Assembly: GCA_949292945.1 (NCBI GenBank)
Contig: CASFAX010000013.1
Coordinates: 1-41,079, forward strand
Length of the DNA: 41,079 nt
Direction: 5' to 3'
Source of the DNA: an uncultured Bacillota bacterium
Lineage (GTDB): Bacteria > Bacillota > Clostridia > Peptostreptococcales > Anaerovoracaceae
Both the position numbers and the translations under genes were made by a program. Numbering within the stretch: position 1 is the stretch's first letter; every line of letters starts with the position of its first letter. This document shows positions 31,716 through 39,167 of the stretch, piece by piece. A model generated the notes under the pieces. It saw only the letters and a list, made by a program, of their open reading frames with translations. It was not told the DNA's origin and did not search any database.

Positions 31716-32026
31716 TGTGGCTTCTGGTGGTCTGCGCGTCTTTTTGCGAGCTGGGATTTACGGTGTTTATGAAGCTTTCGGATGGCTTCAGAAACAAAAA
31801 ATACACGGTGCTGACGTTTTTGACTGTTTTTCTGGGAATCTTTCTTCTTTCCAATGCGACAAAGGTTCTGCCTCTCGGAGTTGCATATGCCGTCTGGACG
31901 GGACTGGGCTCACTTTTTGCAGTATTTTTCGGCATTATCCTTTTCAAAGAGAGCCGGGACGCGAAGAAACTCTTTTTCATATGCCTTGTCGTCGCCGGAG
32001 TCATAGGCCTCAGACTTTGCTCATAA
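31712..32026 (+). CDS. SMR-family guanidinium exporter subunit (YkkD-like)
   Basis: A 104-residue four-helix SMR protein. The essential Glu is at position 13 (VVCASFCELGFTVFMKLSDGF). AYAVWTGLGSLFAVFFGIILFKES matches the third-helix SMR packing motif (YA.W.G.G). Translation is coupled to the preceding subunit through ATGA overlap. Together they should form the hetero-dimeric exporter controlled by the riboswitch. Confidence 0.93.
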   Translation: MMWLLVVCASFCELGFTVFMKLSDGFRNKKYTVLTFLTVFLGIFLLSNATKVLPLGVAYAVWTGLGSLFAVFFGIILFKESRDAKKLFFICLVVAGVIGLRLCS

Positions 32027-32051
32027 AAGTATGTTAAAAAAAAGACTATTC

Positions 32052-32080
32052 TTGACCGGATTGTACTTCTCAAGTAAACT
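32052..32080 (+). promoter_or_regulatory. Possible promoter of the phosphate permease operon
   Basis: TTGACC (32052-32057), 17-base spacer, TAAACT (32075-32080). Moderate match. Confidence 0.5.
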
Positions 32081-32091
32081 GTATGTGAAAT

Positions 32092-32129
32092 GGGGGTAAA
32101 CGGCACGTTAAATATGCCGCAGCCCCTTA
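32092..32129 (+). terminator. Hairpin between the SMR pair and the phosphate permease
   Basis: Nested inverted repeat GGGG (about 32092-32096)...CGGCA (32101-32105)/TGCCG (32115-32119)...CCCC (32122-32126) followed by TTATATTT. It could end the SMR transcript, but because it lies downstream of the putative promoter at 32052 it could instead attenuate the permease gene. Confidence 0.5.
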
Positions 32130-32182
32130 TATTTCGCGAAAATTTGTCACAGTATCGTTAAAAAGAGGAAACTATCAAATCA

Positions 32183-33235
32183 ATGGATCTGACATTTTCT
32201 TATTTTATCCAGGAGGTGTTTTCCAACCCGGCCATGCTGGTGACCGTGGCTCTGACTCTTGGAGTAATCTTTGTAAACGGCTGGACTGACGCTCCCAACG
32301 CCATCGCAACGTGCATAGGCACCAGAAGCATGAGAGTGAGACCGGCCATCCTCACCAGCGCACTTTTCAACTTTCTCGGCGTACTCATCATGACACAGAT
32401 AAACAGCTCCGTAGCGGCGACCATAAGCAATATGGTGGATTTCGGAGACAATACCCAGGACGCCATGATAGGACTTTGCGCAGGCCTTTTTTCCATCGTC
32501 GTATACAGTGCGGCAGCCGCTCAGTTCGGAATTCCCACCAGCGAAAGCCACAGCCTCATAGCGGGACTTTCCGGAGCAGCTATCGCCATGCATAACGGCA
32601 TAGACGGGATAAATATGGGCGAGTGGGTCAAGGTTCTTTACGGCCTTGTTCTGAGCCTGGTGTTGGGATTTGTCATAGGCTGGGTAATCTGCAAGGCGGT
32701 AACAATCATCTGCGCAAACATGGACAGGGGAAAGACGAACCGCTTCTTCAGAGGCGCCCAGATAGTGGGAGCTGCGGCGATGAGCTTCATGCACGGAGCA
32801 CAGGACGGCCAGAAGTTTATCGGCGTACTCTTCCTCGGCATGGCTTTCTGCAACGGTCAGAGCTCGGTGACGGGAATGGTTATACCGGTATGGCTGATGA
32901 TTCTCTGCAGCGCCACCATAGGAATCGGCACCAGCGTAGGCGGAGAAAAGATAATAAAATCCATGGGAATGGATATGGTAAAGCTGGAGAAATACCAGGG
33001 CTTTTCCGCTGACCTTGCGGCCGCCGGATGCCTGCTCCTTTCCAGCGTATTTGGAATCCCCGTATCCACCACCCACACCAAGACCACGGCCATCATGGGC
33101 GTAGGCGCTGTAAAGAGAGTGTCCGCGATAAATTTCGGAGTCGTGAAGGATATGATGCTCACGTGGGTGTTCACGTTCCCGGGATGCGGACTTATCAGCT
33201 ACGTTATGGCAAAAATCTTCATGAACATATTCTGA
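32183..33235 (+). CDS. pit: PiT-family inorganic phosphate permease
   Basis: A 350-residue membrane transporter with the duplicated PiT signature: GVIFVNGWTDAPNAIAT (first half, about 28-44) and GIPVSTTHTKTTAIMGVGAV (second half, about 290-310), plus GIPTSESHSLIAGLSGAA and SFMHGAQDGQKFIGVL. It imports phosphate with cations (H+ or Na+, possibly as metal phosphate). The first signature reads GWTD rather than the more common G.ND. The ribosome site is weak (AGAGGAAA about 13 bases upstream). It is followed after 19 bases by its DUF47 partner. Confidence 0.95.
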   Translation: MDLTFSYFIQEVFSNPAMLVTVALTLGVIFVNGWTDAPNAIATCIGTRSMRVRPAILTSALFNFLGVLIMTQINSSVAATISNMVDFGDNTQDAMIGLCAGLFSIVVYSAAAAQFGIPTSESHSLIAGLSGAAIAMHNGIDGINMGEWVKVLYGLVLSLVLGFVIGWVICKAVTIICANMDRGKTNRFFRGAQIVGAAAMSFMHGAQDGQKFIGVLFLGMAFCNGQSSVTGMVIPVWLMILCSATIGIGTSVGGEKIIKSMGMDMVKLEKYQGFSADLAAAGCLLLSSVFGIPVSTTHTKTTAIMGVGAVKRVSAINFGVVKDMMLTWVFTFPGCGLISYVMAKIFMNIF

Positions 33236-33254
33236 TAAACCGGAGGAAAAACAG

Positions 33255-33881
33255 ATGGGAACAAAGAAGAAAGACAGCTTTTATTTCGATAATTTCATAG
33301 CCTGCGCCGAATATTCGTGCCAGGCCGCAAAGCTTCTGGAAAAGGGAATGAGGGATTTTGATCCTAAGAAGATAAACGAAATGATCGACGAGATGCACGA
33401 GGTTGAACACGGGGGAGACGACAAGACTCACGAGCTCCTTCACGTTCTCGCCAAAGCCTTCATAACCCCTATAGAAAGGGAAGACATAATGGATCTTTCC
33501 CAGAACATAGATGAAGTTACGGACAAAATCGAAGACGTCCTCTTAAGGCTTTACTGCAACAACATTCAGAGCATCAGGCCAGACGCGCTGGAGCTGGTTG
33601 CCATCGTAATCAAGTGCTGCGACGAAATCAAGAATATGCTGGCGGAGCTGCCCAATTTCAAGCGCTCAAAGAAACTGCGCGAACACATCATCAACATTAA
33701 CACCCTTGAGGAGGAAGCCGACCAGCTCTTCATATCCAGCATGAGAAACCTGCACACGGAAAGCAGCGACCCGGTGGAGATAATCACGTGGAGAGAAATC
33801 TACATCTATCTGGAAAAATGCGTAGACGGCTGCGAACACGTCGCCGACGTAGTTGAAGGCGTCATAATGAAGAATTCGTAA
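33255..33881 (+). CDS. DUF47 (PhoU-like) protein, PiT accessory
   Basis: A 208-residue all-helical protein of the DUF47/TIGR00153 family, structurally related to PhoU. It contains the acidic metal-binding patterns EMHEVEHGGDDKTHELLHVLAKAFITPIEREDI and TLEEEADQLF, and C-terminal EKCVDGCEHVADVVEGV. These proteins almost always sit next to pit genes and are thought to modulate phosphate import. GGAGG lies 9 bases before the ATG; same operon as pit. Confidence 0.93.
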   Translation: MGTKKKDSFYFDNFIACAEYSCQAAKLLEKGMRDFDPKKINEMIDEMHEVEHGGDDKTHELLHVLAKAFITPIEREDIMDLSQNIDEVTDKIEDVLLRLYCNNIQSIRPDALELVAIVIKCCDEIKNMLAELPNFKRSKKLREHIININTLEEEADQLFISSMRNLHTESSDPVEIITWREIYIYLEKCVDGCEHVADVVEGVIMKNS

Positions 33882-33985
33882 AGCAGGTGACAAAGACAGC
33901 TTTCCTGCGGCGGTTTGACCGGAAGTGCTGAAATGCGTTTTCGAGTCAAGGCGAAATTTGACATAATTCAATACGTGATATCAAG

Positions 33986-34074
33986 AGGTCAAGGAATTTC
34001 TCGGACATAGTGCCGAATCCCTTGACCTTTTTGATTGTGGGGCTGTGAAGGTCAAGAATCGCCTTGACCTTTTT
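33986..34074 (+). terminator. Two tandem hairpins with nearly identical stems
   Basis: AGGTCAAGG (33986-33994)/CCTTGACCT (34020-34028)+TTTT, then AAGGTCAAG (34048-34056)/CTTGACCTT (34063-34071)+TTT. Either could terminate the pit-DUF47 operon. The stems share AGGTCAAG, so the four arms could also pair alternatively. Confidence 0.7.
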
Positions 34075-34282
34075 CATAGGAAACGGCAAGATGTCAAAGG
34101 ACAGTTATTCAGGGCGGTTGATCTACAGAGCAGAAGTGCAGAAACTGCACCGCACATTCAAATAAATACGCTCCGGCATGGTATGATTCGCTCGAAAGTC
34201 GGAAAAGGTGTATTTGGCTTCAATAACTCGCTAATAAAATGTGAAAATAAAAATAAAACTACCTAATTTTTTGTGATTAGAA
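34075..34282. other. Gene-free stretch before the third DUF4143 gene
   Basis: The plus strand contains an open frame (34045-34266) without ribosome site or recognisable family. It is A/T-rich toward the right. Nothing further supported. Confidence 0.4.
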
Positions 34283-34311
34283 TTGATTTCTCCACATGGT
34301 ATCGGTATAAT
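34283..34311 (+). promoter_or_regulatory. Sigma-A promoter of the third DUF4143 ATPase gene
   Basis: TTGATT (34283-34288), 17-base spacer, TATAAT (34306-34311). Confidence 0.8.
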
Positions 34312-34333
34312 AGTGACGAAGGAGGCGGGTGAA

Positions 34334-35662
34334 ATGCTCTACTTGAAACGAAAAATCGATGCATTCCTGGCCGAATGGAAGTCGAACCCTGACAGAAAGC
34401 CGCTGATTGTCAAGGGGCCCCGCCAGGTGGGGAAAACTGAGTCGATCAAGCGGTTTGGAGATGCTAATTACCGGAGTGTGATCACCATCAACTTCGTGGA
34501 AGAACCAAAGTATAAAATGATCACAGCTGACGGATATAAGGCAGATGATATTATCAAGAATATCTCCAGAATGGACCCGTCCAAACGGTTTATTGAGGGC
34601 GAAACACTGATATTTTTTGATGAATTACAGGAGTTTCCGGAAATTGCAACAGCGCTGAAGTTTTTCAAAATTGACGGCAGATTCGATGTGATCTGCAGCG
34701 GCTCCATGCTGGGAATCAATTACCGGAAAATTGAGAGCAACAGCGTGGGCTATAAGTCTGACTATGAGATGTTCTCACTGGATTTCGAGGAGTTCCTGTG
34801 GGCTAAAGGCTATGACGATACCTTCATCGAAGATCTGCTGGAGCATATGCGAAATCTCACGCCCTTCAACGAGGTACAGATGTCGGTGTGCAGCTCGCTC
34901 TTCCTTGACTATTGCATCCTGGGCGGAATGCCCGCTGTTGTTCGCGAGTTCATTGTAAAAGGCACTTTTGAGGGGTCGCTTGCATTACAGAGACAGCTGA
35001 TCGCGGACTACAAGGAGGACATCCGTAAATATGCCGAGGGCATCGACCAGACCAGGATCCTGAACGTATTCAACCACATTCCTGTGCAGCTTGCAAAGGA
35101 CAACAAGAAGTTCCAAATAACCAAAGTTGCCTCCGGTGCGCGTTTCCGCGACTATAGGGGCTGTGTGGAATGGCTGGACGATGCAGGGATGGTTAATATC
35201 TGCTACTGCCTGAATTTCCCGGAGCTACCGCTTCAGGGCAACTATGACGATACGAAGTATAAAATCTATTTTGCCGACAGTGGCTTGCTTGTGGCCATGC
35301 TGGACGAGGAAGCTCAGGAGGATCTGCGGAGCAATAAAAACCTCGGCGTTTATAAGGGCGCACTTTATGAAAATGTGGTTGGCGAAGCACTGGTCAAGGA
35401 GGGATACGAACTTTATTACTATAAACGGAGCGATTCTACTCTGGAACAGGATTTCTTCGTCCGAACGGCAAGTACTCTGATCCCTGTTGAGGTAAAGGCT
35501 AAAAATGGGAATGCCAAGTCAATGAGGACCCTGATCGGCAGTGAGAAGTATGCGGATATTCACTGCGGCATTAAGTTCACCGGCGGGAACATCGGGTATA
35601 GTGATAGCATCTATACCTTCCCCTACTTCTGCGCTTTCCTGCTGAGAATGTGGGCCGCTTAA
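34334..35662 (+). CDS. AAA_14 / DUF4143 ATPase (third)
   Basis: A 442-residue ATPase: LYLKRKIDAFLAEWK at the N-terminus (typical start for this subgroup), Walker A GPRQVGKTE (28-36), Walker B LIFFDELQEFPE, sensor VICSGSMLG, then the DUF4143 domain with YENVVGEALVKEGYELYYY and EQDFFVRTASTLIPVEVKAKNG, an E-x-D...E-V-K pattern like nuclease-fold cores. The start at ATG 34334 is supported by GGAGG at 34321; the frame is open back to 34283, but that codon is inside the -35 box. Single gene with its own promoter. Base composition is closer to the flanks than in the second homologue. Confidence 0.88.
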   Translation: MLYLKRKIDAFLAEWKSNPDRKPLIVKGPRQVGKTESIKRFGDANYRSVITINFVEEPKYKMITADGYKADDIIKNISRMDPSKRFIEGETLIFFDELQEFPEIATALKFFKIDGRFDVICSGSMLGINYRKIESNSVGYKSDYEMFSLDFEEFLWAKGYDDTFIEDLLEHMRNLTPFNEVQMSVCSSLFLDYCILGGMPAVVREFIVKGTFEGSLALQRQLIADYKEDIRKYAEGIDQTRILNVFNHIPVQLAKDNKKFQITKVASGARFRDYRGCVEWLDDAGMVNICYCLNFPELPLQGNYDDTKYKIYFADSGLLVAMLDEEAQEDLRSNKNLGVYKGALYENVVGEALVKEGYELYYYKRSDSTLEQDFFVRTASTLIPVEVKAKNGNAKSMRTLIGSEKYADIHCGIKFTGGNIGYSDSIYTFPYFCAFLLRMWAA

Positions 35663-35920
35663 CTGAATACAGCAGACTCGGCCCGTAGAGATGAGTAGCT
35701 GGTATGGCTGCACTATGGCTGTGGGCTTCACGGTTCCAATATCGTAAGATGGCCCGCAATCTGGATTCACTGAGATTGGCCTGCGGGCCAGATACCTGTC
35801 TGAAGTCTGCGGTGGCCAACAGCTTGACTTGCCTTGCTAAGTAAAATTTATTCTGAGAGGGTGTGAAGTTTGGCATTGCTTGAGAAACATATCTCATGCT
35901 ACGTAAAATATGAATAATAG
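35663..35920. other. Non-coding region with a large inverted repeat
   Basis: No supported gene. GGCCCGCA (35751-35758) pairs with TGCGGGCC (35782-35789), continued inward by AATCT (35758-35762)/AGATT (35773-35777), giving a long interrupted hairpin without T-tract. A second small one is TGAGA/TCTCA at 35881-35895. It may be a structured RNA or the scar of a mobile element; I see no transposase. Confidence 0.45.
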
Positions 35921-35949
35921 TTGATAAATTAGAAAATAAAGGATATAAT
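35921..35949 (+). promoter_or_regulatory. Sigma-A promoter of the 29-residue peptide unit
   Basis: TTGATA (35921-35926), 17-base spacer, TATAAT (35944-35949). Leader of about 60 bases to the GTG at 36016. Confidence 0.8.
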
Positions 35950-36015
35950 ATAAATAATGTATAAACTGATATCTCAGAAAAATGAGCAACGTGCATAGGA
36001 AAGAGGGTGTTACCT

Positions 36016-36105
36016 GTGACAACAACAATGACACAAGTGGTTATTTTGGCAGGATTAATCCTAGCAGTTGTCATAGCCGCATTTGTAATTAAGAAAATCC
36101 TGTAA
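36016..36105 (+). CDS. Small single-helix membrane peptide, 29 residues
   Basis: A GTG-started peptide: four polar residues and a Met, then an uninterrupted hydrophobic stretch (VVILAGLILAVVIAAFVI, about 8-25) and a basic tail (KKIL). GAGGG lies 8 bases ahead of the GTG; the in-frame ATG at 36028 would be 20 bases away, so GTG is preferred. The frame is bracketed by its own near-consensus promoter (35921-35949) and a strong terminator (36151-36187). That makes a complete small transcription unit and argues that it is real. Possible roles are a type I toxin-like peptide, a small regulator of a membrane protein, or a secreted amphipathic peptide; I recognise no named family. It lies about 260 bases before a MarR-controlled exporter. 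Confidence 0.62.
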   Translation: MTTTMTQVVILAGLILAVVIAAFVIKKIL

Positions 36106-36150
36106 GCAAAAGCAAAGCAAGATGTAATGGTGACAAGGGTATGTATATCG

Positions 36151-36187
36151 GGACAGCAGGCGCAAAAGCGCAGGCTGTCCTGATTTT
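36151..36187 (+). terminator. Intrinsic terminator after the 29-residue peptide
   Basis: GGACAGC (36151-36157)/GCTGTCC (36174-36180) with inner GCGC (36160-36163)/GCGC (36168-36171) around AAAA, followed by TGATTTT. Confidence 0.82.
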
Positions 36188-36215
36188 ATCTTCTGATTTT
36201 TTCACATAACCTTCA

Positions 36216-36244
36216 TTGACATATGAAATGAACGGTGGTAATAT
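36216..36244 (+). promoter_or_regulatory. Promoter of the marR-ABC exporter operon
   Basis: TTGACA (36216-36221), 17-base spacer, TAATAT (36239-36244). Confidence 0.82.
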
Positions 36245-36258
36245 ATCACAATGTAAAT

Positions 36259-36282
36259 AGATAACAGTGTTAACTATTATCT
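36259..36282. promoter_or_regulatory. Palindromic MarR operator
   Basis: AGATAACAGT (36259-36268), 4-base spacer, ACTATTATCT (36273-36282): the halves are complementary at 9 of 10 positions. It lies at about +8 to +31 relative to the predicted start, where a bound MarR dimer would block transcription. Confidence 0.75.
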
Positions 36283-36366
36283 GCGCCATATATTTTAAAA
36301 GAGTTTCAAAAGGGTTTTATATATCTGCATGTTTTGATAGAGCTTCGGCAGAAGGGAGAATGTGCG

Positions 36367-36810
36367 ATGAAAAACTATAAAAAGGAATTTTATGAGACGA
36401 TGCTCGAGTTCAGGCGAATGAAGATTTCGTCTGTTTTTCCGGATATTACTCCGCTGGAGCACAGGGCTCTGAAATCAATCGATGTATGCTCAGAGTTTGA
36501 TGAAAACGTAAAGATTTCTCAGGTGGTGGCTAAAATGGAGATACCTGCTCCAGGAGTTTCAAGGATAATCCGTCACATGGAGGAAAAGGGACTTGTGGTT
36601 CGGACAGTGGACCCAAAGGACAGGAGAAATACATTTGTGTCCATGACTGGCGAGGGAAGAAAAGTCTTTGAAAGGTGCGAGGGGATTCTAGAGGAGCTGG
36701 CGAACAGGGTTTTTTTAAGACTGGGAGAGGAGCGGTGTGAAATAGTGCTTTCGGGACTGAGAGATTTCATAAAATACACCAATGAAGAAATCAAGAAGGG
36801 AAATTTTTAG
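36367..36810 (+). CDS. MarR-family transcriptional regulator
   Basis: A 147-residue winged-helix dimer-type regulator. The recognition region is VKISQVVAKMEIPAPGVSRIIRHMEEKGLVVRTVDPKDRRNTFVSMTGEGRKVFE, where DPKDRRNTFVSMT is the MarR wing. The start at 36367 (MKNYKKEFY) follows GGGAG; the frame is open 11 codons further upstream, where no ribosome site is visible. It heads an operon with two ABC exporter genes and probably represses it, together with itself, through the palindrome at 36259-36282. Ligand binding, perhaps the drug exported, would release it. Confidence 0.92.
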   Translation: MKNYKKEFYETMLEFRRMKISSVFPDITPLEHRALKSIDVCSEFDENVKISQVVAKMEIPAPGVSRIIRHMEEKGLVVRTVDPKDRRNTFVSMTGEGRKVFERCEGILEELANRVFLRLGEERCEIVLSGLRDFIKYTNEEIKKGNF

Positions 36811-36836
36811 GACTGACGGGAGAAGGTGATTGAGAA

Positions 36837-39167
36837 ATGACGAAGATAATTAAAAATCTCGGGCCGTACTGGAAAAGCGTGGTGCTCATATTCGTTTTGC
36901 TCATAGTGCAGGCGTACTGTGACCTGACCATGCCGCAGATTACGTCGGACATCATCGACGTGGGAATCCAGAACGGAGGAGTGGAGCACATCGTGCCGGA
37001 GAAGATTACGGCAGAGGAGTACGATGAGGCTCAGGTGTTCATGACGGACGATGAGAAGGAGACCTGGTCGGATATATACGATAAGGACGGCGACAAATAT
37101 GTCCTTAACGTGACCGATGAGGACAGACTTGATAAAATAGACGAAGAGCTCATGACGTCCATAGTTATGACGTACCAGCTGGGACACATGAGCGTGGATC
37201 AGTTCAGAGAGACGGTTAAGTCGGCCATAAGCGCGGACCCTGCCATGGCTCCTTACGCATCCGAAATAGACGATATGTCCATAGAAGAGATGAGCAATCT
37301 CATACATATGGACGTAAAGACTTTTGAAGCGGAAGACGAAAATGGGGATACCGCCACATATGTGGATATGCGTCCGATTATGGCAAACCTCATAAAGTCG
37401 GGAATGATGAGCGAGGAATCTCTCGAAGATTCACGGGCTTCCATGGAGGATATGGTGGAGCAGATAGGAAGCGAAACTCTTTCGTCCATGGGAATAGCCT
37501 ATGCCAGAGACTGCATGAGCGCTGCGGGAATGGATGTTGACGACGTTCAGATGAGCTACCTGTGGAGCACGGGATTCAAGCTTCTCATACTGGCCCTTGC
37601 CATGCTGGCCGTGGGAATCGCAGTCGCTTATCTGGCCTCGGGAGTCGGCGCGGGCGTAGGCCGGGATTTGAGGTCAAGGGTATTCAGAAACGTAATGAGC
37701 TACTCCAACACCGAAATGGACAAGTTCTCCACGGCGTCCCTGATTACCAGAAGTACCAACGACATTCAGCAGGTGGTAATGGTCACCATAATGATTCTGA
37801 GGCTGGTGCTCTACGCTCCTATCATGGGCGTAGGCGGCATATACAAGGTATATAACACCGGTGCGGACATGGGCTGGATTATCGCCCTGGGCGTTCTCGT
37901 TCTGGTTGGATTCATACTCGTTCTCGTAGCCATTGCAATGCCTAAGTTCAAAATAATGCAGAAGATGGTGGACGCTCTGAATCTGGTGGCGAGAGAAATC
38001 CTTACTGGCCTTTCCGTAATAAGGGCTTTCGGAAGGGAGAAAACCGAGGAAGCACGCTTTGATAAGGCAAATACGGATCTGAAGAAGACTCAGCTCTTTA
38101 CCAACAGAGTTATGACGTTTATGATGCCGGGCATGATGCTGATAATGTACTGCCTCATCCTTGGAATCACCTGGGTATCAGCCCACGAAATAGACGACGG
38201 AAGTCTTCAGGTAGGCGCAATGACGGCATTTATCACCTACTCCATGCAGATAGTAATGGCCTTCCTCATGCTCACCGCCATGTCCATAATGCTTCCGAGA
38301 GCTGGAGTTGCGGCAGAGAGAATAGACGAAGTCCTCAGGACGGAATCTTCCATTGAAAATCCTGATAACCCCGTTTCGGTGGAAGCACCAAAGGGTGAAG
38401 TTGTCTTTAAGAATGTAAGCTTCAAATACCCGGGAGCAGACGACGACTGCATACACGATATAAATTTCACAGCAAAGCCGGGACAGACCACTGCGATAAT
38501 AGGAAGCACGGGAGCGGGAAAGAGCACCCTCATAAACCTGCTGCCGAGATTCTATGACGTTACAGAAGGGGAAATTTTAATAGATGGCGTTAACGTAAAG
38601 GACATGGATCTTAAGGCCCTCAGAGATGAGATAGGATTCGTTCCGCAAAAAGGCGTCCTGTTTTCCGGAACCATAGCATCAAACATCAGGTTCGGAAATC
38701 ACGATGCTACTATGGAAGAAGTAAAAAAAGCCGCGGAAATCGCCCAGGCTGAGGATTTTGTCGAGGAAAAGGAAGACAAATACGACAGCTTCGTAGCCCA
38801 GGGCGGAAGCAACGTTTCCGGAGGTCAGAAGCAGAGGCTTGCCATAGCAAGAGCCATAGCGAAGAATCCGAAGATATACGTTTTCGACGACAGCTTCTCG
38901 GCTCTCGACATGAAGACAGACGCCGCTCTGAGAAAGGCGCTTTCCGATAACGTAAAGGATTCAACGGTTATAATCGTTGCCCAGAGAATAAGCACCATAC
39001 TTCACGCAGACCAGATACTGGTGCTGGATGACGGTGAGATAGCAGGAAAGGGAACTCACGAAGAGCTTCTCAATACCTGCGATACGTACAGGCAGATAGC
39101 CAGATCTCAGCTTTCCGACGAGGAGCTGGGAATTGCAGAGGGAAAGGAGGAAAGATCAGATGAGTAA
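36837..39167 (+). CDS. Heterodimeric ABC multidrug exporter subunit with extracellular domain and degenerate ATP site (BmrD/LmrC-like)
   Basis: A 776-residue half-exporter, longer than usual because about 190 residues are inserted between the first two helices (roughly 40-235). The insert is rich in Asp, Glu and Met and should lie outside the membrane. The ATPase domain has Walker A GSTGAGKST (~555) and a canonical signature NVSGGQKQR (~659), but Walker B reads IYVFDDSFSALD (~681), so the catalytic Glu is Asp. The Gln loop and switch VAQRIST also deviate (Gln for His). This is the degenerate-site partner pattern known from LmrCD, BmrCD and TM287/288. It follows marR by 26 bases and overlaps the second subunit by 8. 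Confidence 0.92.
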   Translation: MTKIIKNLGPYWKSVVLIFVLLIVQAYCDLTMPQITSDIIDVGIQNGGVEHIVPEKITAEEYDEAQVFMTDDEKETWSDIYDKDGDKYVLNVTDEDRLDKIDEELMTSIVMTYQLGHMSVDQFRETVKSAISADPAMAPYASEIDDMSIEEMSNLIHMDVKTFEAEDENGDTATYVDMRPIMANLIKSGMMSEESLEDSRASMEDMVEQIGSETLSSMGIAYARDCMSAAGMDVDDVQMSYLWSTGFKLLILALAMLAVGIAVAYLASGVGAGVGRDLRSRVFRNVMSYSNTEMDKFSTASLITRSTNDIQQVVMVTIMILRLVLYAPIMGVGGIYKVYNTGADMGWIIALGVLVLVGFILVLVAIAMPKFKIMQKMVDALNLVAREILTGLSVIRAFGREKTEEARFDKANTDLKKTQLFTNRVMTFMMPGMMLIMYCLILGITWVSAHEIDDGSLQVGAMTAFITYSMQIVMAFLMLTAMSIMLPRAGVAAERIDEVLRTESSIENPDNPVSVEAPKGEVVFKNVSFKYPGADDDCIHDINFTAKPGQTTAIIGSTGAGKSTLINLLPRFYDVTEGEILIDGVNVKDMDLKALRDEIGFVPQKGVLFSGTIASNIRFGNHDATMEEVKKAAEIAQAEDFVEEKEDKYDSFVAQGGSNVSGGQKQRLAIARAIAKNPKIYVFDDSFSALDMKTDAALRKALSDNVKDSTVIIVAQRISTILHADQILVLDDGEIAGKGTHEELLNTCDTYRQIARSQLSDEELGIAEGKEERSDE

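Noticed and set aside
34283..34333. Extended start of the third DUF4143 ATPase at 34283
   Set aside because: That codon lies in the -35 element; ATG 34334 follows GGAGG and matches the family N-terminus.
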